DNA of 64,000 bases from Engelhardtia mirabilis (GTDB lineage: Bacteria; Planctomycetota; UBA1135; GCA-002686595): contig CP036296.1 of NCBI GenBank assembly GCA_007751255.1, forward strand, positions 2,046,001 to 2,110,000, read 5' to 3'. A program made the translations under genes and the position numbers. Positions 45,040 through 52,784 of this stretch are shown piece after piece (within the stretch, counting starts at the first letter, position 1; each line of letters starts with the position of its first letter). Under the pieces are notes generated by a model. The model was not told the DNA's origin, searched no databases, and saw only the letters and a program-made list of their open reading frames with translations.

Positions 45040-45843
45040 ATGACTCCCAAGCACTTCGAGTTCGAGCAGGCCGACGGCGTCGGCATCGTCCGCCTCAATC
45101 GTCCCGAGCGCCTCAACGCGCTGACGTTCGATTCCTACGCCGAGTTGCGCGACTTCTTCGTCGAGCTGCGCACGCGCGATTCGGTGCGCTGCGTGATCCT
45201 GACCGGCACCGGCCGCGCCTTCTGCTCCGGCGGGGACGTGAAGGACATCATCGGCGCGATGATGGACATGCCCGAGTCGGAGGTCTTCGCCTTCACGCGC
45301 ATGACCTGCGACCTGATCGAGAACATGCGCCTGCTCGAGAAGCCGATCGTGGCGGCGCTCAACGGCACCACCTGCGGCGCGGGGGCGGTGATGGCGGCGG
45401 CCAGCGACATCCGCATCGCCACCGACGCGGCCAAGATCGCCTTCCTGTTCACCAAGGTCGGCCTGTCCGGCGCCGACATGGGCGCGGCCTGGCTCTTGCC
45501 TCGCATCGTGGGCCTGGGCCACGCCTCGGAGCTGTTGATGATGGGCGACTTCATCAGCGCCGAGCGGGCCCACGAGATCGGCCTCTACAACCGCGTGGTG
45601 CGCGAGCACGCGCTGATGACCGAGGCCGGGCGCTGGGCGCGCAAGCTGGCCGACGGGCCGACCATGGGCATGGCCGTGACCAAGCGCATGCTGAACCAGG
45701 AGGCCTCCATGACCCTGCGCGAGGCCATGCAGGTCGAGGGCTGGATCCAGGCCGAGTGCATGAAGCACCCGGACTATCGCGAGGGCTACGAGGCCGCGCT
45801 CGAGAAGCGCGCCCCGAACTTCCGCAAGCACGGCGGGTCCTGA
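45040..45843 (+). CDS. Enoyl-CoA hydratase/isomerase family protein
   Basis: 267 aa from the ATG at 45040. Crotonase fold: VGIVRLNRPERLNALTFDSY, GTGRAFCSGGDVKDI (oxyanion hole), KPIVAALNGTTCGAGAVMAA and FTKVGLSGADMGAAWLLPRI. The usual LPE catalytic Glu position reads GLSGADMGAAW, so Asp may be the acid/base and the reaction could differ from plain hydration. Its stop is 2 bp from the GTG start of the acyl-CoA dehydrogenase, so the two act together on one CoA thioester. Confidence 0.88.
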   Translation: MTPKHFEFEQADGVGIVRLNRPERLNALTFDSYAELRDFFVELRTRDSVRCVILTGTGRAFCSGGDVKDIIGAMMDMPESEVFAFTRMTCDLIENMRLLEKPIVAALNGTTCGAGAVMAAASDIRIATDAAKIAFLFTKVGLSGADMGAAWLLPRIVGLGHASELLMMGDFISAERAHEIGLYNRVVREHALMTEAGRWARKLADGPTMGMAVTKRMLNQEASMTLREAMQVEGWIQAECMKHPDYREGYEAALEKRAPNFRKHGGS

Positions 45844-45845
45844 CC

Positions 45846-47024
45846 GTGGGTGCCGCCGAGCAGATCGACGGACTGCGCACGCGCGCGCGCGTCCTGGGTG
45901 CCGCGGCCGATCCCACCGGTCACGGGACCGACGCGGCGGCCGCCGCTCGCGGAGCCCTGGCCCAACTCGCGGCCGCCGGCCTGCTCGGCTCGACCGTCCC
46001 CGCGCGGGATGGCGGCGCCGCCCTGCCGGAGTTGATCGGGCCCGAGGGCCTGACCGTGCGCGGGCTGTGCGTGCTGCGCGACGAGCTGGCCTACCACGAC
46101 GGCCTGCTCGACCTGATGCTCGTGATGCAGGGTCTGGGGAGCTTCCCGATCGCCCGCGGAGGGCAGCCGGAGTTGCGCGCCCGGGTGCTGCCCGAGGTGG
46201 CCTCGGGCGAGTCGATTGCCGCCTACGGCCTGACCGAACCCGGCGCCGGTTCGAGCCTGGACGAGATCGCCACGCGCGCCGTGCGCGACGGCGACGGCTG
46301 GCGCCTCGACGGGCACAAGACCTACATCTCCAACGCCGGCATCGCGGACTTCTACTCGGTCCTGGCGCGCACCTCGGGCGAGCCCGGCGATCGCGGCACC
46401 GACCACCTGTCGATGTTCTTCGTGCCCGCGGACGCCGCGGGCCTGCGCGTCGAGCCCTTCGAAGTGATCGCGCCGCACCCCATCGGTGAAGTCTGCTTCG
46501 AAGGCGTTCGCGTGCCCGATGCCCAGCGCCTGGGAGCGGTGGGCGAGGGACTGGACCTGGCCCTGGCGACCCTCGCCACCTTCCGCACCACGGTCGCCGC
46601 CGCCGCCAACGGCTTCGCCCGCCGCGCCCTGGACGAGTCCCGCGCGCACCTGTCCACGCGCAAGCAGTTCGGTCGCCCCCTGGGCGCCAACCAGGGCCTG
46701 CGCTTCGACCTGGCCGAGATGGACACGCGCCTGCGCGCGGCGCAACTCCTCGTGCGCGAGGCCGCGGAGCTGACCGACGCCGGCGACCCGTCCGCGCCCC
46801 ACGCCGTCGCCCGCGCCAAGCTCTTCGCCACCGAGGAGGCCGGCTGGATCTGCGACCGCGCCGTCCAACACCACGGCGGCTCGGGCGTGCGCCGCGGCGT
46901 GCTGGTCGAGCAGCTCTACCGCGAGGTCCGCGCCCTGCGGATCTACGAGGGCGCCAGTGAGATCCAGAAGGTGATCCTCGGCAAGGGCGTCCTGGCCCGC
47001 GAGGGCGCGACGCCTGGGGGGTGA
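45846..47024 (+). CDS. Acyl-CoA dehydrogenase
   Basis: 392 aa from a GTG at 45846, 2 bp after the hydratase stop; the ORF is open much farther upstream but only antisense to other genes. Flavin/acyl-CoA signature AYGLTEPGAGSSLDEIATRA, HKTYISNAGIADFYSVLAR, RKQFGRPLGANQGLRFDLAE, QHHGGSGVRRG, and the C-terminal RALRIYEGASEIQKVILGKG with the catalytic Glu in YEGAS. Length is that of the standard family. It probably introduces a double bond in the intermediate handled by the hydratase in the same operon. Confidence 0.9.
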   Translation: MGAAEQIDGLRTRARVLGAAADPTGHGTDAAAAARGALAQLAAAGLLGSTVPARDGGAALPELIGPEGLTVRGLCVLRDELAYHDGLLDLMLVMQGLGSFPIARGGQPELRARVLPEVASGESIAAYGLTEPGAGSSLDEIATRAVRDGDGWRLDGHKTYISNAGIADFYSVLARTSGEPGDRGTDHLSMFFVPADAAGLRVEPFEVIAPHPIGEVCFEGVRVPDAQRLGAVGEGLDLALATLATFRTTVAAAANGFARRALDESRAHLSTRKQFGRPLGANQGLRFDLAEMDTRLRAAQLLVREAAELTDAGDPSAPHAVARAKLFATEEAGWICDRAVQHHGGSGVRRGVLVEQLYREVRALRIYEGASEIQKVILGKGVLAREGATPGG

Positions 47025-47257
47025 GGCGACGCCACCCCTGGACGGGCGCGATGTCGCCCGTGATCCCCGCCGAGGGGGGCCACCGAGATCGCTCCCTTGG
47101 GCGCGAGCTGTCCGCAGAAAGGACAGTCGTCCAAGTCCTGGACCCTTGGCCCCGGGGAGCTCCCGGGGACGGTGGTCACCGAGCGAGCTGCGCGGCGGCA
47201 CGGCAATTGTGAGCGGAGTATGGTTGGCCCGACCCTCCCCCTCAGAACACCGCCCCG

Positions 47258-49945
47258 ATGTCGACTGTCTTCATCCTTCGTTCCGTGGCTGCACTGCCCG
47301 CCACCGTCCTCCTCGCCGCGCCGGTCCAGGCCCAGTTCTCCTCGTGGCGGAGCTACGAGGTGGGCTCGCCTGACCAGGCCAAGCTGCCGACGGACGGCCG
47401 TCTGGCCGACCTGAATGGCGATGGTGCCCTCGATCTGGTCGCGACCCACTGGTTCCAGGCGCCCGCCCTGTCGGTGGCCCTGGGCGATGGACACGGGGGC
47501 TTCGAGGCTGCCCAGCACTACCCGGCAGCGGCAGCCAATCACCTGGTCCTGGCCGACTTGGACGGCGACGGCGACGTCGACGTCGCAGTCAGCGAATACG
47601 GCAACAACGGCGAGAAGACGACGGTCGGGCTCTATCGCAACCAGGGAGACGGGAGCTTCACCGGACCCTTCCCGATCCCGGTCGGTGCGGGCCTGCAGGG
47701 GCTCGTCGCGGCCGACCTGGACGGCGACGGGGACCAGGACCTCGCGGTCTGCCGGCACGGGACGCTGGCCTCTCCCCAGAACTCCATCGCCGTGCTGCTC
47801 AATCAGGGCGCGGGGAGCTTCTCCTCCACGGTCACCTATCTCGCCGCCGACCCGAGCTCCCTGGTCGGGCTGTCGATCTCGCCCTGGCGGATCGAGGCCG
47901 GCGACATGGATGGCGACGGTGATACCGACCTCGTCGTGGCCTGCAGCCGCCAGCGACTCAGCGTCCTGCTGAACAGCGGCAGCGGCACCTTCGCGGCTCC
48001 CCTGACGGTCGCGGCGACCGGCGCGATCCCGGATATCGACGCCGGCGTGGCCCTGGCCGACGTCGACGGCGACGGCGATCTCGACGTCTTCTACTCGAGC
48101 ACGGAGACTACCGTTCCCAGCGGCTCGTCGGGAGGCGGCAAGGGCTACGTCCTGTTCCACAACGACGGTACGGGTCAACTCGCATCGCCGATCGGGATCC
48201 TGCCGCCGACCGGGACCAACGGCAACGCCCGCCTGGCCAGTGGCGATGTCACCGGCGATGGCGCGCCGGATCTGGTCGCCAGGTTCGGCGATGGTTGGGG
48301 CGTGTTCGCCAACTCAGGGACGGGGAGCTTCGCGCCCGCCGGTTGGCTGCCGACGGGCGAGGACCCCTTCGCGGTGCGGCTGGGTGACGTGGACTCCGAC
48401 GGTGACTTGGACGTGGTCAACCTCTGTCGGGGGTCGCTGGTCGCTGCCGTGCACCTCAACACGGGCAACGGGGACTTCTCGCCGCCGCCCTCGTTCCTTG
48501 CCGGTGGCCTCGGCAACCGCCACCTGGATGCCGGTGACGTGGACGGCGATGGCGACGTGGACGTGGTCGTGGTCGGTGGACTGGGCGGTTTCGGCGGATG
48601 GGTCGACTTGCTGCGGAACGACGGCAGCGGCTCCTTTGGTGTGGCGCAGAGCTACGGCATGCCACAGGTCGGGCGCAACGTGAAGCTGCGCGACCTCGAC
48701 GGCGACTCGGACTTGGACCTGGTCTGGGCCGACGACGTCGACGCGCCGCCCTACGACCTCAAGACGCGCATCAACGACGGCGCGGGCAACTTCGGGCCGC
48801 TGCAGAACTGGACCGTGGGCACCTGCGGCACCTGGGACCTGGAGCTCGTCGACGTGGACGGAGACGGCGACCTGGACGCGGTCCTGGCCGAGGCGCTGGC
48901 GTGCTTCGGGTCCTTCGTCCAGTACCTCTACGTCAGCCGGAACGACGGGAGCGGCGCCTTCGGCCCGCCGCAGATCGTCGCGGGTGACACGACCGGTCTC
49001 TGGGGCGTCGCGGGCGGCGACCTCGACGGGGACGGCGACAACGACTTGGTGGCCACCACGACCCTGGGCCTGGTGGTGCTCGGGAACCTGGGCGGCGGTA
49101 GCTTCACTCCGGCCGTGCAGATCAGCCTGCCGGAAGGACAACGCGAGGTGGCCCTCGGCGACATCGACGGCGACGGGGACCTCGACGTCGTGACCCAGCA
49201 GCAGACCAGCACCACCGACCCGTCGGTCTGGGTGCTGCGGGGCAACGGCGACGGGAGCCTGGCTCCCGCGGTGCGCTACGGCGTGGCTTGGTCCGCCAGC
49301 TTCGGGGCTTCGAACCTCGAGTTGGTGGACGTCGAGGCCGATGGCGACTTGGACATCGTGGTCAGCGCCTATGGTCCACGGGACGTGACCGTGCTGGTCA
49401 ATGGGGGCGACGGGACCTTCGACCAGAAGCGGCGCTACGGCGGTCAAGGAGAAGTACTCGACCTGGCCGCGGCCGACTTCACCGGCGACGGTGCGGTCGA
49501 CTTGGTGGTCCTCACCAGCCTCGCCCAGGACGTCTTCGGGAGCATCAGTGGGCAGGGTGTGGGCCTGATCCCGAGCCTGGCCCCGTGGGTCGACGTCGGC
49601 GGCGGCCTGGCCGGGTCGGGTGGACCGTCGCTCCTGTCGGGAACCGGCGGACTGGTCACCGGCGCGCAACTCGACCTGCGACTCGAGGACGCGCCGCCCG
49701 GGGCGCCGGGCGCCCATGTGATCGGTGCAAGCACCGTCGACCTGCCGCTCTTCGGCGGACTTCTGGTGCCGTCGCCGGCCCTGTTGACGCCATTCGTAAC
49801 CGATTCGCAGGGCGCGGCCGCGCTGTCGGCGACCCTGGGAGTGGTCGGCTCCGGCCTTCAGTTGTGGGTGCAGTCCTGGTTCGCGGATGCCGGTGGGCCG
49901 GCCGGGTTCGCCGCGTCGAACGCCGTCACCCAGAGCGCGCCCTGA
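47258..49945 (+). CDS. Secreted FG-GAP/VCBS-repeat protein
   Basis: 895 aa; signal peptide ~1-26 (FILRSVAALPATVLLAAPVQ). About a dozen FG-GAP/VCBS-like repeats each carry a calcium-binding loop of the kind DxDGDGDxD: LADLDGDGDVDVAVSEYG, AADLDGDGDQDLAVCRHG, AGDMDGDGDTDLVVACSR, ADVDGDGDLDVFYSS and more, with AxNDGxGxF strands between, so a 7-bladed propeller (or two) is likely. The last ~115 residues (GSGGPSLLSGTGGLVTGAQL and on) are the beta-rich C-terminal module seen in three other exported proteins here. Surface or extracellular, binding role unknown. A strong hairpin follows. Confidence 0.9.
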   Translation: MSTVFILRSVAALPATVLLAAPVQAQFSSWRSYEVGSPDQAKLPTDGRLADLNGDGALDLVATHWFQAPALSVALGDGHGGFEAAQHYPAAAANHLVLADLDGDGDVDVAVSEYGNNGEKTTVGLYRNQGDGSFTGPFPIPVGAGLQGLVAADLDGDGDQDLAVCRHGTLASPQNSIAVLLNQGAGSFSSTVTYLAADPSSLVGLSISPWRIEAGDMDGDGDTDLVVACSRQRLSVLLNSGSGTFAAPLTVAATGAIPDIDAGVALADVDGDGDLDVFYSSTETTVPSGSSGGGKGYVLFHNDGTGQLASPIGILPPTGTNGNARLASGDVTGDGAPDLVARFGDGWGVFANSGTGSFAPAGWLPTGEDPFAVRLGDVDSDGDLDVVNLCRGSLVAAVHLNTGNGDFSPPPSFLAGGLGNRHLDAGDVDGDGDVDVVVVGGLGGFGGWVDLLRNDGSGSFGVAQSYGMPQVGRNVKLRDLDGDSDLDLVWADDVDAPPYDLKTRINDGAGNFGPLQNWTVGTCGTWDLELVDVDGDGDLDAVLAEALACFGSFVQYLYVSRNDGSGAFGPPQIVAGDTTGLWGVAGGDLDGDGDNDLVATTTLGLVVLGNLGGGSFTPAVQISLPEGQREVALGDIDGDGDLDVVTQQQTSTTDPSVWVLRGNGDGSLAPAVRYGVAWSASFGASNLELVDVEADGDLDIVVSAYGPRDVTVLVNGGDGTFDQKRRYGGQGEVLDLAAADFTGDGAVDLVVLTSLAQDVFGSISGQGVGLIPSLAPWVDVGGGLAGSGGPSLLSGTGGLVTGAQLDLRLEDAPPGAPGAHVIGASTVDLPLFGGLLVPSPALLTPFVTDSQGAAALSATLGVVGSGLQLWVQSWFADAGGPAGFAASNAVTQSAP

Positions 49946-49953
49946 ACTCGGCT

Positions 49954-49982
49954 GGGCGAGCGGGGATCGTCCCCGCTCGCCC
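49954..49982 (+). terminator. 13-bp hairpin terminator after the FG-GAP gene
   Basis: GGGCGAGCGGGGA and TCCCCGCTCGCCC form a perfect 13-bp stem around TCG, starting 8 nt after the stop; GGCGTTCTTT follows, giving a modest T-rich tail. A good intrinsic-terminator candidate by place and shape. Confidence 0.7.
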
Positions 49983-50039
49983 GGCGTTCTTTCGAGGGGC
50001 TGGTGGAATGGTCGGCGGACCTGTGCGATGGGTCCCGTC

Positions 50040-51152
50040 ATGACTCGAAGCTCGACCTCGACGGCGGGGCCCTCACCCTTGGCCGCCGCCCGCGCGCTGC
50101 ACCTGCTCGACCACATGGGGGTCGGCGGTATCGCACGCTCGGCGATCGAGCTGGTGCGCCATGCGCGCATGGATGGGATGGGCGACGAGATCGTCCTGGC
50201 GGGACGGCCGCTGGACGTCGACGTGGACTTTGCGGCGCCCGCGACCCCGGTGCACTTCCTGCCGGCGCTCGATCTGGGCGAGCGGGCCGCCGCCCAGCGT
50301 CTGGTGGACCTGGCCGCCTCGAGGGGAGCGCGGAGCTTGCACACCCATTCCACGGCGACCCTGCGCCTGGGAGCGCGCGCGCGGCGGGCGGGTGCCGGTC
50401 TCGCGCTCCTCGCGACCCTCAACGAAGCGCCGCCCACCGAGCTGGGCTTCGTCGCTCGGCGGGCCCTGCGCCGGGACCTGCGCTCGGCTGACAGGCTCAT
50501 CGCGCCGTCGCCGGAGCTGGCCGAGGCCTGGAGTCGGCTCGGCGCGGAGGTCGAGCTGCGGCTGGCGGCGGTCGACCTCGGGCGCTTCCGGCCCGGGGCC
50601 CAGCCCTCGGCCTGGCGCTCGAGTCGGGGCATCGGGCCTCAGACCCTGCTGGTCGGCTGCCTCCTGCGGGCCACCGACGACAAGGACACGGGCCTCGTGC
50701 TCGACGCCATCGCCGAGCTGCGCGAGCGCGGCCTCGACGTCGCCGTTCAGTTCGTGGGCGACGGCCCGCAGCGCGCAGCACTGGTGGAGCGCGCCCGGGG
50801 TCTGCACTGGATGCACGTGCGACGCCGAGTCCTGGACGTGCCGAGCTGGTACGCGATGGTCGACGTGGTGGCCTTCGCCTGCGAGGCGGAGTTGGTCCCC
50901 TTCGCGTTGATCGAAGCCATGGCCAGCGGCCGGGCCGCGGTGGCCGTCGACCCCGGTGGGCTGCGTGGCCTGGTGGGGGAGGCGGCGCACCTGGTCGCGC
51001 CCGGCAACCCGTCGGCCTACGCGGAGGCGCTCGGGGCCCTGGCGGAGCCCGAGGTGCGATCCCGGCTCGGTCGAGCGGCGCGCCAGCGGGCGATCGAGTT
51101 CCACGACCTCTCCTCTCTTCGAGCGGCGCTGGCACCCGCCTACCATGGGTGA
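50040..51152 (+). CDS. Glycosyltransferase family 4-like
   Basis: 370 aa from the ATG at 50040 (an ATG at 50028 would add 4). Two Rossmann halves of the GT-B fold: N-terminal LHLLDHMGVGGIARSAIELV and SLHTHSTATLRLGARA, then the C-terminal nucleotide-sugar half with RADRL-type DRLIAPSPELAEAW, LVGCLLRATDDKDTGLVLDA, VQFVGDGPQRAALVERARGL and SWYAMVDVVAFACEAELVPF, followed by ALIEAMASGRAAVAVDPGGL. The E-x7-E motif reads EAELVPFALIE, close to the family pattern. No other glycan genes adjoin it, so the acceptor is unknown. Confidence 0.85.
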   Translation: MTRSSTSTAGPSPLAAARALHLLDHMGVGGIARSAIELVRHARMDGMGDEIVLAGRPLDVDVDFAAPATPVHFLPALDLGERAAAQRLVDLAASRGARSLHTHSTATLRLGARARRAGAGLALLATLNEAPPTELGFVARRALRRDLRSADRLIAPSPELAEAWSRLGAEVELRLAAVDLGRFRPGAQPSAWRSSRGIGPQTLLVGCLLRATDDKDTGLVLDAIAELRERGLDVAVQFVGDGPQRAALVERARGLHWMHVRRRVLDVPSWYAMVDVVAFACEAELVPFALIEAMASGRAAVAVDPGGLRGLVGEAAHLVAPGNPSAYAEALGALAEPEVRSRLGRAARQRAIEFHDLSSLRAALAPAYHG

Positions 51153-51225
51153 GCGCTCGGCCTCGTCAGGCCGATCTTCGTCCGCCGGCTTCGTGCGAGC
51201 CCCCGACTGCGTCTTCCCCGGACTG

Positions 51226-51310
51226 TGCCCTCCCCCCGACCGTGCCCTGCCCCCGACCGTGCCCTCCCCCCGACCGTGCCCTCCCCCCGACCGTGCCCTC
51301 CCCCCGACCA
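51226..51310 (+). repeat. Five 17-bp tandem repeats upstream of the ferredoxin gene
   Basis: Five copies of TGCCCTCCCCCCGACCG (one with G for C at position 7, the last ending in A instead of G) end exactly at the A of the ferredoxin ATG. The array occupies the place of the ribosome-binding site, and no Shine-Dalgarno-like purine run is left. Confidence 0.9.
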
Positions 51311-51657
51311 TGGCCAAGTTCGAACGTCACCTCTTCGTCTGCACCAACCGTCGCCCGGATGGCAGCCCCCGGGGCTGCTGTGCCTCGAAGGGTGGTGAGG
51401 AGATCGCCGCGGCCTTCAAGGCGGCGACGTTCGAGCGTGGACTCAAACGCGTCGTTCGTGCCCAGAAGGCCGGCTGCCTCGACCAGTGCGACCGGGGCGT
51501 CACCGTCGTGGTCTACCCGGACGAGGTCTGGTACGGGGGCGTGACCCTGGCCGACGTGGACGAGATCGTCGACAGCCACCTGGTGCGCGGCGAGCCCGTC
51601 CAGCGGTTGGTGATCCCCGACGACCAGCTGACCGGCATCGAGCGGCCCTCCGCGTAG
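51310..51657 (+). CDS. Thioredoxin-fold [2Fe-2S] ferredoxin
   Basis: 115 aa from the ATG at 51310, which is created by the last base of the 17-bp repeat array. Thioredoxin-like ferredoxin start (KFERHLFVCTNRRPDGSPRG then CCASKG), second cluster pair AGCLDQCDRGVTVVVYPDEV, and C-terminal WYGGVTLADVDEIVDSHLVRG. Four Cys in the order of Aquifex-type/NuoE-like 2Fe-2S proteins (CxxxxxxxxxxxC(C) ... CLDQC) support cluster binding. The electron partner is unknown; the nearby aromatic-CoA genes are possible clients. Confidence 0.88.
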   Translation: MAKFERHLFVCTNRRPDGSPRGCCASKGGEEIAAAFKAATFERGLKRVVRAQKAGCLDQCDRGVTVVVYPDEVWYGGVTLADVDEIVDSHLVRGEPVQRLVIPDDQLTGIERPSA

Positions 51658-51826
51658 CGCCGGAAGGGTCGCGCCAAGACCCTCGGACCCTGGACGCGCG
51701 GCCCGTGTCGGCGGCCCGAGGCGAGCGACGGATCCGGCTTTGACTCGGCCCCGCGGCTCGGGGTCGCTAGGCTCGTACCTCCGCGACGTCCCCCTACCCC
51801 AACCGTCGCCAGCGCAGGAGCCCCCC

Positions 51827-52708
51827 ATGGTCTTCCAGTCAATCTCCGAGATCGGAGACCTCGTTCCCGGCAAGCGTCTCGCCGACCGCTTCGAAATCGT
51901 CAAGGCCAACCGTCAGGGTGGGCTGTCGGTCGCATTCGAGGTGCTCGACCTCGCCAGCCAAGAGCCGCGCGAGATGCAGTTCTTCCCGTCGAGCCTGTTC
52001 GACGGCGAGCGCGAGGCCCGCGAATTCGCCTCGAGCTGGGAGCCCTGGCGTCGGGTCGACTCGCCCCACGTGCAGGCCCTGCGAGAGGTCCTGCCCCTGG
52101 GGTCGTCGAGCCTGTTCCTGATCCACGACCTGCCCGCGGGCGTCTGCCTGCGGGACCGCGTGGGCAAGGGCGAGCGGGTCGAGGCCGGCGAAGTGGTGGA
52201 CCTCGGCCTGCAGTTGCTGGACGGCCTCGGTGAGATCCACGGCCACGGCCTGGTCCACGGCGACGTCAAGCCGACCACGGTCTTCGTGCAAGCGCTTGAA
52301 GGTGGGAAGTCCGGCTGGTCGGCCCAACTGGTCGACGGCGGCACGACCCACGGCCTGTGGACCGCCAAGGACCTGGGCGAGCGCACGGCGCTGATCGGGA
52401 CGCCCTACTACGCGCCGGTCGAGCAGTTCGGCGGCGACCCGCCGACGGTCCAGTCGGACCTCTACAACGTCGCGACCCTGCTGTTCGAGCTGGTTTCCGG
52501 TGCCCAGCCCTGGGCCGGCAAGTCCTTCCTCGAGGTCTTCCAGGCCAAGCTCGAGCGCAAGCCCCCGTCGATCGCTTCGCGAGCGCCGGGGATCGAGGTC
52601 GACCCCGCGCTGGAGGCGGCCATCGCCGGCGGCCTCTACGCCGACCTGGACAGCCGCTACGCCTCGGCCCGCGAGTTCCGCGACCGGCTGGCCGCCTGCG
52701 CCCGCTGA
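51827..52708 (+). CDS. Protein kinase-like protein, probably a pseudokinase
   Basis: 293 aa from the ATG at 51827 with CAGGAG 6 nt upstream. It aligns along a Hanks-type kinase domain but with key changes: the beta-3 Lys region reads PREMQFFPSS (no VAxK), the catalytic loop LVHGDVKPTTVF keeps Asp146 and Lys148 but replaces HRD by HGD and the metal-binding Asn by Thr151, the DFG site reads VDGGTT, and APE reads APVEQF. The rest, QSDLYNVATLLFELVSGAQP and DSRYASAREFRDRLA, is normal. No TM or extra domain. It probably acts by binding ATP or partners rather than by phosphorylating. It starts 169 bp after the ferredoxin and ends in a small GC hairpin (52718-52735). Confidence 0.82.
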   Translation: MVFQSISEIGDLVPGKRLADRFEIVKANRQGGLSVAFEVLDLASQEPREMQFFPSSLFDGEREAREFASSWEPWRRVDSPHVQALREVLPLGSSSLFLIHDLPAGVCLRDRVGKGERVEAGEVVDLGLQLLDGLGEIHGHGLVHGDVKPTTVFVQALEGGKSGWSAQLVDGGTTHGLWTAKDLGERTALIGTPYYAPVEQFGGDPPTVQSDLYNVATLLFELVSGAQPWAGKSFLEVFQAKLERKPPSIASRAPGIEVDPALEAAIAGGLYADLDSRYASAREFRDRLAACAR

Positions 52709-52717
52709 GGCAGCTTC

Positions 52718-52735
52718 GGCGGGCCCTTGCCCGCC
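52718..52735 (+). terminator. GC hairpin after the pseudokinase gene
   Basis: GGCGGG and CCCGCC form a 6-bp stem with a 6-nt loop, followed by CTTTG, just after the stop of the pseudokinase. A weak intrinsic terminator candidate ahead of the CoA-ligase operon. Confidence 0.4.
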
Positions 52736-52784
52736 CTTTGCGCTCGCCCACGGGTCCACTACGCTCTGACCGCCGAGGCAGGCG

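Noticed and set aside
47025-47257. Small ORFs between acyl-CoA dehydrogenase and the FG-GAP gene
   Set aside because: No ribosome site, family or conserved start; the 233-bp gap is probably just promoter DNA.
51226-51310. 17-bp direct repeats as a CRISPR or iteron origin
   Set aside because: Units are directly joined without spacers, and no replication gene is nearby; a simple tandem array fits.
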